A stretch of DNA of 64,000 nt from Propionivibrio dicarboxylicus (lineage in GTDB: Bacteria; Pseudomonadota; Gammaproteobacteria; Burkholderiales; Rhodocyclaceae). The stretch spans positions 1-64,000 of the forward strand of contig CAMDMZ010000002.1 in NCBI GenBank assembly GCA_945902805.1, given 5' to 3'. Shown here piece after piece: positions 55,610 to 64,000 of the stretch. The number at the start of each line of letters is the position of its first letter. Positions within the stretch are counted from its first letter, which is position 1. Under the pieces are notes generated by a model. The model had not been told where the DNA came from. It did not search any database and saw only the letters and a program-made list of their open reading frames with translations. The translations under genes and the position numbers were made by a program.

Positions 55610-56523
55610 TTTGTCTTGCCGATGCGGCGCATCGTCTCGAACAAGGGCAGCAGTTGCACCAGTAAACTGCCGCAGAGGATCAGAACACAGCCGAGAATGC
55701 CGCTGCCATCGAGCTTGTCGCCAAACCAGATGGCGCCGAAGATCGCGGCAAACGCCATCTCTGAAGAAATGATGATGGCCGTATCGGCGGGCAGGGTGTG
55801 GCGCTGGGCAATGACTTGTGCGGTGAAGGCGAAGCCGACCGAGAGGATGCCGGCGTAGGCGATCGAGCCAGTCGCTGCGGTAAGTTTAGCCACGGTCACT
55901 GGCTCCAAAATCACCGCGACGAGGGTACCGAGGACGCCCACGATCAGAAACTGACCGCAGGCGACAGTGAAGGGGCCGATCGGATGTTTCGCTGTTTGGC
56001 CCAGCAACAAAATGTGTCCGGCCCAGAACACGGCACTGGAGACGACCCAGAGGTCACCGCTGTTGATGGCAATCGATTGTCCACCCGTCAGCAGCCAGGA
56101 GCCGAGCAGGCAGCCGATGGCAGCCGGCCAGGTTGACCAGTGCGGTCGATGGTGGTTGATCAGCCAGGCCAGCAAGGGCACGAGGGGAACGTACAAGGCG
56201 GTGAGGAATCCGGCGTTGGTCACGGTGGTGCTGACAATGCCGATCTGCTGGAAAGCGGCACCGAGAAACAGGAAACTGCCGAGGATGAGCATCAGCCGCA
56301 GGTCGCGCCGATCAGGCAGGGTGAATGTTGTGCCGGCAGCGCGTCCACGCTCCTGCATTTCGCGCCAGGCCAGCGGGGCAACGATCAGTGCGCCGAGCCA
56401 GAAGCGTGCGGCGGTGAAAGTGTAGGGTCCGACGTTGGCCATCCCCAGGTTTTGGGCCACGAAGGCCGAACCCCAGATCAGGGCAACGACAAGGAGCAAC
56501 AGATCGGCCTGCAAGCGTGACAT
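55606..56523 (-). CDS. EamA/DMT superfamily transporter
   Basis: 305 aa, ten helices in two EamA repeats. LLLLVVALIWGSAFVAQNLGM and VGPYTFTAARFWLGALIVAPL open the first; SSAVFWAGHILLLGQ and SSEMAFAAIFGAIWFGDKL belong to the second. It probably exports a small metabolite or amino acid. Its stop overlaps the convergent kinase stop by four bases. Confidence 0.9.
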   Translation of the reverse strand: MSRLQADLLLLVVALIWGSAFVAQNLGMANVGPYTFTAARFWLGALIVAPLAWREMQERGRAAGTTFTLPDRRDLRLMLILGSFLFLGAAFQQIGIVSTTVTNAGFLTALYVPLVPLLAWLINHHRPHWSTWPAAIGCLLGSWLLTGGQSIAINSGDLWVVSSAVFWAGHILLLGQTAKHPIGPFTVACGQFLIVGVLGTLVAVILEPVTVAKLTAATGSIAYAGILSVGFAFTAQVIAQRHTLPADTAIIISSEMAFAAIFGAIWFGDKLDGSGILGCVLILCGSLLVQLLPLFETMRRIGKTN

Positions 56524-56737
56524 GAATCAAGGCTGGAGCGGGTGAAAGGCCGCGAATTCTACGCTGCGCCGTGGTCTGCTCCGTGCGGCTAATCTTCGCT
56601 TCACGCCGCGTGGCAGCATTTCATGCGTCATCGTCGGCGTTTTGTCGCAGATGTGTTTCAATTCTGTCCCGCTTCTGTAATTTGCCTAGCAATCGCCGTT
56701 GAGCACCCGTTCGGAAACCCATCGCAAGGAAAGCAGC

Positions 56738-57901
56738 ATGAATCAGCCCACCGCAATCTCGTCGACATCCCGCAGCACGGGGCGTTGGGGCTTGTTGTTC
56801 GTTGCGCTCGTCCTTTTTGTCGCGGTGGCCGGAGCTTTCTGGCAGCGTAGCCAGGCTAAGGCGGCGACGTCGGACAAGGCCAATGAGGCGCCGGTGACGC
56901 TGGAATTCAACAGCACCGATATTGCTACCGTCGAGGTCAAGGCACTGGCGCGCTCGATCAGCATTTCGGGCTCACTGCAGCCGGTGATGCAGTCGGTGGT
57001 CAAGGCCGCTGTGGCTGGTGAGGTGTTGCGTCTGGCGGTGCGTGAAGGTGACACGGTACGGCGTGGCGACGTTATTGCTGAAATCGCGACGACCGATCTG
57101 CGTAGTCGGCTTGATGCCGCAATTGCCGACCAGGAAGAGCGGCGCGCGCGCCTGGCGGTGGCGCGGAACAATCGCAATACCAACGAGTCATTACTGGTGC
57201 AGAAGTTCATTTCCAAGAACGCTTTCGATCAGATGCAGGGCAATTACGAAGCCGCCGAAGCGGCGGTGCGCTGGGCCGATGCGCAAGTGACATTGGCGCG
57301 CAAGGCCTTGGCCGACGCCGTGGTGCGGGCGCCGATTGCCGGGCAGGTGGCGAAGCGTCAGGTGAATGCCGGTGAGCGGGTGAGCGTTGATGCGCCGCTG
57401 GTTACTCTGGTTGATCTCGCCCGACTGGAACTGGAAGTGACGGTGCCAGTCTCGGATGTGCCGGAAATTCATATCGGCCAAGCCGTGCAATTCGCCGTCG
57501 ATGGTTTCGGCACGAGGCCGTTTGTCGGGCGGGTGGATCGCATCAATCCGCAGACCGAGGCCGCTGCGCGGGCGATCAAGTTGTTTATCGCCGTGCCCAA
57601 TCCCGATGCTAGCTTGAAGGGCGGCATGTTTGCGCAGGGCGGAGTGATGCTGTCGCTTGCTGCGCCGACACCGGTGCTGCCGACCAGCGCGGTGTTTGAG
57701 GAGGCCGGCCAGAGTTACGTTTTTGCTATTGAGGGCGGCAAACTGGCGAAAGTGGCTGTCAGCACCGGGATGAAGGATGAGAGCACCGGCCTGACGGCGG
57801 TGACGAGCGGATTGCAACCAGGGGCGCAGGTGGTGCGCATCCGGATGGCGAGCCTCAAGGCCGGCACGCCAGCCGTGTTGAGGATGGTGGCCAAGTCTTA
57901 G
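56738..57901 (+). CDS. RND efflux periplasmic adaptor
   Basis: 387 aa from the ATG at 56738, with AAGGA upstream. A single helix (about 18-38) anchors it; no lipobox. Half-lipoyl motifs are AAVAGEVLRLAVREGDTVRRGDVIAEI and VRAPIAGQVAKRQVNAGERV around a coiled-coil hairpin. It bridges the RND permease at 57941 to an outer-membrane channel that is not encoded nearby. Confidence 0.9.
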   Translation: MNQPTAISSTSRSTGRWGLLFVALVLFVAVAGAFWQRSQAKAATSDKANEAPVTLEFNSTDIATVEVKALARSISISGSLQPVMQSVVKAAVAGEVLRLAVREGDTVRRGDVIAEIATTDLRSRLDAAIADQEERRARLAVARNNRNTNESLLVQKFISKNAFDQMQGNYEAAEAAVRWADAQVTLARKALADAVVRAPIAGQVAKRQVNAGERVSVDAPLVTLVDLARLELEVTVPVSDVPEIHIGQAVQFAVDGFGTRPFVGRVDRINPQTEAAARAIKLFIAVPNPDASLKGGMFAQGGVMLSLAAPTPVLPTSAVFEEAGQSYVFAIEGGKLAKVAVSTGMKDESTGLTAVTSGLQPGAQVVRIRMASLKAGTPAVLRMVAKS

Positions 57902-57902
57902 C

Positions 57903-57927
57903 GCCGTCCCGCCAGCACCGACTTTTT
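57903..57927 (+). repeat. Dispersed repeat, copy 9 (between adaptor and permease)
   Basis: GCCGTCCCGCCAGCACCGAC then TTTTT, one mismatch. It starts two bases after the adaptor stop and ends 13 bases before the permease start, within an operon. Confidence 0.82.
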
Positions 57928-57940
57928 ACGAGCTAACTCT

Positions 57941-60900
57941 ATGTGGATGACCCGCGTCAGCATCAACCAACCCGTCTTTGCCACCATGGTCATGTTGGCA
58001 CTGATGGTGCTGGGCATGATTTCGTACAGCCGCCTCGGTGTCGAGCAGATGCCGAATATCCAGATGCCCGGTATCTGGATGCAGATTCGCTATCCGGGCG
58101 CGTCACCGGAGCAAGTGGAAGCCGATCTGGTCAAGCCACTAGAGGAGGCGGTCAATACCATCACCGGGGTCAAGAACATTTTCGGCAACTGCTTCGAAGG
58201 CCGGGGCGAGTTGTGGATCGAGTTCGACCTCAGCACCGACATGAACAAGGGCATTCAGGATGTGCGCGACAAAATTGCCCAGATTCGCCCCACTTTTCCC
58301 AAGGACACCAAGGAACCGCTGATCATTCGCGGCGATTTTGAAGGCGGCCAACCGAGCGCCTCGTTCGGTATCGTCTCGAACACCCGCAGCTTGCGTGAGC
58401 TGACCACGTTTGCCGAGCAGCAGATCGTCAAGCGTATTCAGGGCGTATCCGGTGTCGGTCAGGTGCGGCTCGGTGGACAGGTGAAACGTGAAGTGTCGAT
58501 TCGACTGCAGCCGGGGCAATTGCTGGCCTATCAGATCGGTGTTGATGAAGTCATGACCGCGATTCGTCAGACCAATCAGGATCTGCCAGCCGGCTCATTG
58601 CGCGCCAGCGAGCAGGAGCAGATGGTGCGTATCGAGGGCAAACTGAAGACGGTCGAGGCTTTTCGCCGCATCATCGTCGCCCGTCGCGGCGGCACGCCGG
58701 TGTATCTGGAACAGGTGGCCACCGTGCTCGACGGCGAACAAGAGAAATCATCGATTGGCCGTATCAATGGCCGTCCGGGATTAACGTTGAGTGTGATGAA
58801 AACCCAGGACGCCAACCTGGTGGCGGTGGGGGCGGCACTGGACAAGGCGCTGGAGCAATTGCGCCAGACCTTACCGGCCGATGTCGATATCCAGCCGATC
58901 CAGGAATCCGCGCGCTCGGTCAAGAACTCGCTCGACAACGTCAAGCGCACCATCATCGAAGGCGGACTCTTGACGATCTTCATCGTGTTCCTGTTCCTGC
59001 ATTCCTGGCGCAGCACGGTGATTACTGGGCTCACGCTGCCGATCTCGGTGATGTCGACCTTCATCGCCATGTATGCCTTCGGTTTCACCCTCAATTACGT
59101 GACCTTGATGGCCTTGTCGCTCTGCATCGGCTTGTTGATCGACGATGCCATCGTGGTGCGCGAAAACATCGTCCGCCATCTCGGTATGGGCAAAGATCAT
59201 CGCAGTGCCGCGCGCGATGGGACGGAAGAAATCGGTCTGGCGGTGATGGCGACCACCTTCGCGATTTGCGCCGTGTTTATCCCGGTGGCTTTCATGAGCG
59301 GGATCATCGGCCGGGTCTTTTTCCAGTTCGGCATCACTGTCGCCGTGGCCGTACTGGTGTCGCTCTTCGTCAGCTTCACGCTGGACCCGATGCTATCCTC
59401 GATCTGGCGTGATCCGATCGCGACGCGCTTCCAGTTTGTGCCGTGGCTGGGGCATCTCATGGAGCGCGTCGAGCGCGGCGTGGTCAGATTGCACGAGGTT
59501 TATGGGCGAATTCTGGAAACCGCCTTGAGGCGACGCAAGACCACGCTGGGAATCGCCGGAGCGGTGTTTATCGGCAGCTTCTTCCTGTTCCCGCTGGTTG
59601 GCGGCGAGTTCATGCCGAAGATCGACGAAGGCTTTCTGTCGCTGAAAATCAAGACGCCGGTCGGTTCCAGTCTGGATTACACCGATGCCAAGACGCGCCA
59701 GGTGGAAGAACTCGTGCGCAGCTTTCCCGAAGTGTTGCTGGTCAGTACCACGATCGGCGAGAACAATCGCAACGAAGCCGAATTGCTGATCAAGCTGACC
59801 AATCGCCGTGAGACGCAGCGGCGTTCTCAAAAAGAGGTCGAAGCGGACGTGCGGGCACGCCTGAAGGCGATTCCCGGTGTTGAGCCCTCGATCGGTTTCG
59901 ACAAGCCGATCTGGATCAATCTTATTGGCCCCGCATCGGATGAATTGCCGGCGGTGCTGGAATCGATCATGAAAGTGATCGGGGCAATCAAGGGCGTTAC
60001 CGATCTCGAACATAGTCTGCAGGCAGCCAACCCGGCCGTCATCATCAAGGTTAACGCTGCCGTGGCGAGCGATCTGGGCCTCACGGTTGAGCGCATCGGC
60101 ACCACCCTGCGTCCCTTTGTTAATGGCGAACAACTCGGTACCTGGCTGGCAGGGGATGGTCAGAATTACGAAATCAATGTGCAGTTGCCGCGTTCGGGCC
60201 GGCAGAAACTTTCCGATCTCGGCGATCTCTATGTGACGACCAGTCGCAGTAACGCCGATGGCACGCCAATCATGGTGCCCTTGCGCCAGGTGGTCGAGTT
60301 CGTTCCGGCGACCAGTCCGCTGGTCATCAAGCGGCAGAATCTGGAACGGCGCGTCGGCATCTACGCCAATGTCGAGGGTCGTCCCAGCGGCGATGCGGCC
60401 AAGGAGGTCAAGGAGGCGATCAAGGCCATCACCCTGCCGCCCGGCTACCGTTTCGATGTCAAGGGCGAGGCCGAGCAGAATGCCGAAGCCGGCGCGGCGG
60501 CGGCGGTTGCGCTCGGGCTGGCCGTGATCTTCATCTACTTCATTCTTGCGTCACAATTCGCCAGTTTCCTGCAGCCGATTGCGATCATGGCGTCACTGCC
60601 GTTTACGCTGGTCGGGGTGTTGGTTGCCTTGCTGCTGACCGGTTCGACTATGAACATGTTTTCCATCATCGGCTTCATCATGTTGATGGGCTTGGTCGTC
60701 AAGAATGCGATTCTGCTGGTGGATTTCACCCATCACGCTCAACGTGCCGGTGCGAATCAGCACGACGCGCTGCTGCAAGCCGGCCAGGTACGGCTCCGGC
60801 CCATCGTCATGACCACCCTGGCAATGATTTTCGGCATGCTGCCAATGGCGCTGGGTCTTGGCGAAGGCGGCGAAATGCAGGCACCAATGGGCCGTGCGGT

Positions 60901-61048
60901 GATCGGCGGCCTCATCACTTCGACTTTATTGACTCTGGTTGTGGTGCCGGTGCTGTATACCTACCTGGACAATTTGCCGCGTTGGTGGCAACGGCGCTTC
61001 AGAGGTCGCGACAAGCCGCAGAAGCTACTTGGAGAACAAGTTCCATGA
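57941..61048 (+). CDS. RND efflux permease (AcrB/MexB-like)
   Basis: 1035 aa with the twelve-helix RND pattern and two large periplasmic loops. It opens [22 protein letters not shown]. The proton-relay aspartates D401-D402 lie in [15 protein letters not shown], and the relay lysine is in [30 protein letters not shown] and [20 protein letters not shown] are HAE1-like. Substrates could be drugs, solvents or bile-type compounds; no local regulator suggests which. Its stop overlaps the start of the carboxypeptidase gene. Confidence 0.93.
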   Translation: MWMTRVSINQPVFATMVMLALMVLGMISYSRLGVEQMPNIQMPGIWMQIRYPGASPEQVEADLVKPLEEAVNTITGVKNIFGNCFEGRGELWIEFDLSTDMNKGIQDVRDKIAQIRPTFPKDTKEPLIIRGDFEGGQPSASFGIVSNTRSLRELTTFAEQQIVKRIQGVSGVGQVRLGGQVKREVSIRLQPGQLLAYQIGVDEVMTAIRQTNQDLPAGSLRASEQEQMVRIEGKLKTVEAFRRIIVARRGGTPVYLEQVATVLDGEQEKSSIGRINGRPGLTLSVMKTQDANLVAVGAALDKALEQLRQTLPADVDIQPIQESARSVKNSLDNVKRTIIEGGLLTIFIVFLFLHSWRSTVITGLTLPISVMSTFIAMYAFGFTLNYVTLMALSLCIGLLIDDAIVVRENIVRHLGMGKDHRSAARDGTEEIGLAVMATTFAICAVFIPVAFMSGIIGRVFFQFGITVAVAVLVSLFVSFTLDPMLSSIWRDPIATRFQFVPWLGHLMERVERGVVRLHEVYGRILETALRRRKTTLGIAGAVFIGSFFLFPLVGGEFMPKIDEGFLSLKIKTPVGSSLDYTDAKTRQVEELVRSFPEVLLVSTTIGENNRNEAELLIKLTNRRETQRRSQKEVEADVRARLKAIPGVEPSIGFDKPIWINLIGPASDELPAVLESIMKVIGAIKGVTDLEHSLQAANPAVIIKVNAAVASDLGLTVERIGTTLRPFVNGEQLGTWLAGDGQNYEINVQLPRSGRQKLSDLGDLYVTTSRSNADGTPIMVPLRQVVEFVPATSPLVIKRQNLERRVGIYANVEGRPSGDAAKEVKEAIKAITLPPGYRFDVKGEAEQNAEAGAAAAVALGLAVIFIYFILASQFASFLQPIAIMASLPFTLVGVLVALLLTGSTMNMFSIIGFIMLMGLVVKNAILLVDFTHHAQRAGANQHDALLQAGQVRLRPIVMTTLAMIFGMLPMALGLGEGGEMQAPMGRAVIGGLITSTLLTLVVVPVLYTYLDNLPRWWQRRFRGRDKPQKLLGEQVP

Positions 61049-62553
61049 CAATTGCACACAACAAGGATGCCACACCTGCTTATACGGCTCTTTGCGCCCA
61101 TTGGCAGCGCATGTACCGCTTGGGGCACGTGCTGTCGATTGCCGGTGTGGATCGCGAAACCTTGATGCCGTCCGGAGGCAATGCGGCGCGTGCGGCGGCG
61201 ATGGCCGAGATGGACGGTTTGATTCACGGCTTGCGTACCCAAGCCGATCTGGAGCAGCGCCTCAATGCGGCGGCCGAGGAGTCGCTTGACGACGACGCCC
61301 GCGCCAATCTGCGCGAGATGCACAGGGAATGGTTTGACGCCAATGCCTTGCCCGGCGAACTGGTCGAGCGCAAAACGCTGGCGGCCGCCAATTGCACCCA
61401 CGCCTGGCGTACCCAGCGCGCGGCGAACGATTGGCCGGGCTTCCTTGGGAATTTTCGCGAGGTCTTGGCCATCGCGCGCGAAGAGGCTGAGTTTCTGTCC
61501 CGGCAAAGCGGCTTGGCGCCCTACGATGCGCTTCTCGAGCGTTACGAACCGGGTATGCGTGGTGCGACGCTGGATGTGATCTTCGGGAATCTCAAGACAT
61601 GGTTGCCGGACCTCATCCAGCGCGCCATCGCTCGACAGGCTCAGCATCCGACCCTGGTTCCGCAAGGTCCGTTCAACGATGCCGCGCAACGCGCGATCGG
61701 TCCGGAGCTGATGCAGTTGCTGGGTTTTGACCTGAACGCCGGCCGGCTCGATGAAAGCACGCATCCATTTTGTGGCGGTGTGCCGGAAGATGTACGCATC
61801 ACGACACGCTATTCAACCGACAACATCCTGCAAAGCGTGATGGGCGTGATCCACGAAACCGGCCATGCGCGTTATGAGCAGAACCTGCCGCGCGAATGGC
61901 TTGGGCAGCCGATCGCCAACGCGCGGTCGATGGGGATACACGAGAGCCAGAGTTTGTCGTTTGAGATGCAATTGGCGCGCTCGCCGGCCTTCGTAGGCAT
62001 TCTCTCACCCCTGTTGGCCAAGCATCATGGCGCACAAGCGGCATTCGCAACCGATCAGCTCACCCGACTGCTGACGCAAGTCAAGCCCGGCCTGATCCGG
62101 GTCGATGCCGACGAGTTGACCTACCCTCTGCACGTCATCCTGCGCTACGAAATTGAGCGCGGGCTGATTGAAGGCGAAATTGAAGCCGACGAAATTCCGG
62201 AACAGTGGAATCGTCGCATGCAGGATTGGTTGGGACTGAATACGCGCGGTGATTTTCGCAATGGCTGCCTGCAGGACGTGCATTGGAGCGAAGGGCTATT
62301 CGGCTATTTCCCGTGCTACACGCTTGGTGCCATGTACGCGGCGCAGTGGTTCGCGACGATGCGACGTGCCATGCCGGAACTTGATCAATGTATCGCGAAC
62401 GGCGATTTGAGTCCGGTTTTCGACTGGCTCAAGGCCAACATCTGGTCGCAGGGTAGTCGCTGGCCGACCGACGAATTATGTCGCCGGGCCAGTGGTGAAA
62501 CGCTGAATCCGGCGTATTTCCGAGCCCATCTCGAAGGGCGTTATTTGGCCTGA
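61045..62553 (+). CDS. M32 family carboxypeptidase
   Basis: 502 aa from the ATG at 61045, overlapping the RND permease stop (ATGA), with GGAGA about ten bases upstream. The zinc motif is H270-E271-T-G-H274 in VIHETGHARYEQ, and the third-ligand segment is GIHESQSLSFEMQ. DELTYPLHVILRYEIERGLI is another M32 block. This is the thermostable carboxypeptidase 1 (Taq) family, a cytoplasmic enzyme that trims C-terminal residues. Coupling to an efflux pump is unusual. Confidence 0.94.
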   Translation: MTIAHNKDATPAYTALCAHWQRMYRLGHVLSIAGVDRETLMPSGGNAARAAAMAEMDGLIHGLRTQADLEQRLNAAAEESLDDDARANLREMHREWFDANALPGELVERKTLAAANCTHAWRTQRAANDWPGFLGNFREVLAIAREEAEFLSRQSGLAPYDALLERYEPGMRGATLDVIFGNLKTWLPDLIQRAIARQAQHPTLVPQGPFNDAAQRAIGPELMQLLGFDLNAGRLDESTHPFCGGVPEDVRITTRYSTDNILQSVMGVIHETGHARYEQNLPREWLGQPIANARSMGIHESQSLSFEMQLARSPAFVGILSPLLAKHHGAQAAFATDQLTRLLTQVKPGLIRVDADELTYPLHVILRYEIERGLIEGEIEADEIPEQWNRRMQDWLGLNTRGDFRNGCLQDVHWSEGLFGYFPCYTLGAMYAAQWFATMRRAMPELDQCIANGDLSPVFDWLKANIWSQGSRWPTDELCRRASGETLNPAYFRAHLEGRYLA

Positions 62554-63092
62554 GACGGCGTCGCCTTTCCGGTCTCAATGAAATTCTTGAGTCGTGACCA
62601 TTGTTCCGTCAATACCTGGTCAACCGGAGCGGCAATCTTCTCGAAACCACCGACCATGTAGCCGCCGACGTTGTAGATGGCCGTGACCCGCGTACCAGCC
62701 TCGGTGGCTTTGAAGCTCAGCGTCAGCACGGCATTCAGGCCGTGTTCCTGCAAGGGCCCAAGCCCTCCGCTCAAACGCACAACCCGGGCCGGTTGCAGGT
62801 AAACAATACGCATGTGTTCGACGCCGCCGGAATTGGGTAGAGCTTCGCAGAAGCAACCGCCGGCGCGTGGCTCCATGCTCAGATTGTTTCCATTGCCGGA
62901 GTAGGTGTGAGAAGGATTCCACCACTCGCCCACCTGGCCGACGATGGCGTCATACACCCGCGCGGGAGATGCCGCGATGTCAATTTCCTGCTTGGCCGAA
63001 AAGCCGTGTGATGCGACAGACAGAACGCCTGCAGACGCATTGGTGGCAAAAAATGCAATGAGCAGTGAGCCAAGAAACGTGGTCAAGTGCAT
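62541..63092 (-). CDS. Secreted SRPBCC-fold protein
   Basis: 183 aa from the ATG at 63092, with AAGGAGAG upstream. Signal peptide ends NASA (about 20). IDIAASPARVYDAIVGQVGEWWNPSHTYSG and LTLSFKATEAGTRVTAIYNVGGYM are the START/SRPBCC pattern of hydrophobic-ligand binders. Export to the periplasm is uncommon for this fold. The 3' end overlaps the convergent carboxypeptidase gene by 13 bases. Confidence 0.85.
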   Translation of the reverse strand: MHLTTFLGSLLIAFFATNASAGVLSVASHGFSAKQEIDIAASPARVYDAIVGQVGEWWNPSHTYSGNGNNLSMEPRAGGCFCEALPNSGGVEHMRIVYLQPARVVRLSGGLGPLQEHGLNAVLTLSFKATEAGTRVTAIYNVGGYMVGGFEKIAAPVDQVLTEQWSRLKNFIETGKATPSQAK

Positions 63093-63222
63093 GATCTCTC
63101 CTTGTCGAAAGCGGTTGGATTCACGGAGCAAAGCGCTATAGCAGGGGCAACACATTGGGAGCGAATTACTCGCAGGCTACTATACAATCGCCGCCGAAGA
63201 GAGGCCGACCCGTGGGGTGGCC

Positions 63223-64000
63223 ATGAGCGAGGGGCTTTGCTTGATTCCTGTTTCACTGACACATCGTTACCGGTGGCCGGCGTGGGTGACCACATCGCTG
63301 ACTGCGTGCCTTCTCATGCTTAGCGGCTGCGGCGATGTGCTGAACAATCCACACCCGATCGGTAGCGAGAAGACCAATACTCTGTATGTACCGTTCACCG
63401 AACGGTCGCCGAAATACCTCGATCCCACGAGTTCGTATTCCAACGATGAAACGCCCTTCACCTTCCAGGTGTACGAGCCTTTGTATGCCTACCATTTTCT
63501 GAAGCGACCTTATGAATTGCAGGGACGTGCTGCCGAAACAGTGGCTACGCCACGATATTTGGATAAATCTGGCCAGCCATTACCGGACGATATCGACGGC
63601 GAATCGGTGGCCGAGACCGTCTTTGATATCAAGATCCGGCCCGGTATAAAGTACGCACCGCATCCGGCTTTCGCTAAAAAAGCCAATGGCGAGTTTGCCT
63701 ATCACGCCATGTCACGGGTCGATATTCAGGACAAGTTCCGTATCGGAGACTTCGCCGAAACCGGCACGCGCGAGTTGGTGGCGGATGATTTCGTCTATGC
63801 GATTCGGCGTCTGGCTACGCCGCGCGTCAAGTCCGGGTCGTTTTCCAGCATGGCCGATTACATCGTCGGTTTGAAGGAATACGGCGAGAAGATCATTGAA
63901 ATCGACAAGGCGCTGCGCAAGGATCTGCCGCCCACGGCGCGTGATTTGCCTTTCCTGGATTTTCGCCAGCACGCCTTTCCGGGCGCCGAGGCGATCAACA
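63223..64000 (+). CDS. Peptide ABC transporter substrate-binding lipoprotein (5' part)
   Basis: The frame is open from the ATG at 63223 to the window end (259 codons). The N-terminus has a lipobox LSGC with C36. The body (TLYVPFTERSPKYLDPTSSYSNDETPFTFQVYEPLYAYHF, FDIKIRPGIKYAPHPAF, LVADDFVYAIRRLATP) is an SBP_bac_5 protein of the OppA/DppA class. Unlike the OppA at 44458 it is a lipoprotein and has an insert around 155-180. A second peptide transporter operon probably continues beyond the window. Confidence 0.88.
   Translation, partial: MSEGLCLIPVSLTHRYRWPAWVTTSLTACLLMLSGCGDVLNNPHPIGSEKTNTLYVPFTERSPKYLDPTSSYSNDETPFTFQVYEPLYAYHFLKRPYELQGRAAETVATPRYLDKSGQPLPDDIDGESVAETVFDIKIRPGIKYAPHPAFAKKANGEFAYHAMSRVDIQDKFRIGDFAETGTRELVADDFVYAIRRLATPRVKSGSFSSMADYIVGLKEYGEKIIEIDKALRKDLPPTARDLPFLDFRQHAFPGAEAIN

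Overview
The window is GC-rich chromosomal DNA from a Gram-negative proteobacterium, most likely a betaproteobacterium of the Rhodocyclales type (Dechloromonas / Propionivibrio / Accumulibacter relatives). This placement is an inference from the mix of families: an ExDD-type RelA, PPK1 and PPX in divergent orientation, an Mla-type lipid transporter, many PAS/Cache kinases, HDOD proteins and dense same-strand operons with 4-nt overlaps. I see no transposase, integrase, phage gene, CRISPR array or rRNA. Two tRNA genes (His, Arg) lie at about 14.05-14.29 kb.

Layout: 1-282, end of pstB and a strong terminator. 573-10910, a signalling cluster: a REC-PAS-PAS-LuxR regulator, then five sensor-kinase or response-regulator genes joined by stop/start overlaps or a 2-nt gap, with a 65-codon chimeric scar ORF among them. 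10984-20842, housekeeping and small genes: HDOD protein, two acyl-CoA isomerase-type crotonases, tRNAs, a secreted Gly-Pro-Trp repeat protein, DUF808, MtfA, RelA, a FliD-like protein, DUF4197. 20919-24582, divergent ppk1 and ppx. 24579-28096, an Mla/MCE lipid transporter (STAS-MlaE, MlaF, MlaD, PqiC-type lipoprotein), then a penicillin-acylase family enzyme and a crotonase. 31398-34893, an NhaR-like regulator overlapping a hybrid kinase. 35018-43421, HtpX, Bax-inhibitor-1 protein, LapA, YIP1, a secreted Met/Gly-rich protein, an OmpA-like protein, GMP reductase, RlmJ, an rRNA pseudouridine synthase and an overlooked 40-aa membrane protein. 44458-49919, a complete oligopeptide ABC transporter (oppABCDF). 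50060-55609, TonB-dependent receptor, YfiR-like protein and hybrid kinase. 55606-62553, DMT exporter, RND pump without an outer-membrane channel, and an M32 carboxypeptidase. 62541-64000, a secreted SRPBCC protein and the start of a second peptide-binding lipoprotein.

Two themes stand out. The first is phosphate and envelope biology: PstB, PPK1, PPX, lipid trafficking and envelope proteases. The second is dense phosphorelay signalling: six histidine kinases in 64 kb, three with receiver domains and two of those with HPt domains.

The most unusual feature is a dispersed 24-25 bp repeat (core GTCGGCGCTGGCGGGACGGC beside a run of A). I count nine copies. Five lie outside genes or over a stop codon, and four are in frame inside genes, two of them in the same ATPase-receiver linker of two different hybrid kinases. 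It behaves like a small interspersed element that tolerates translation.
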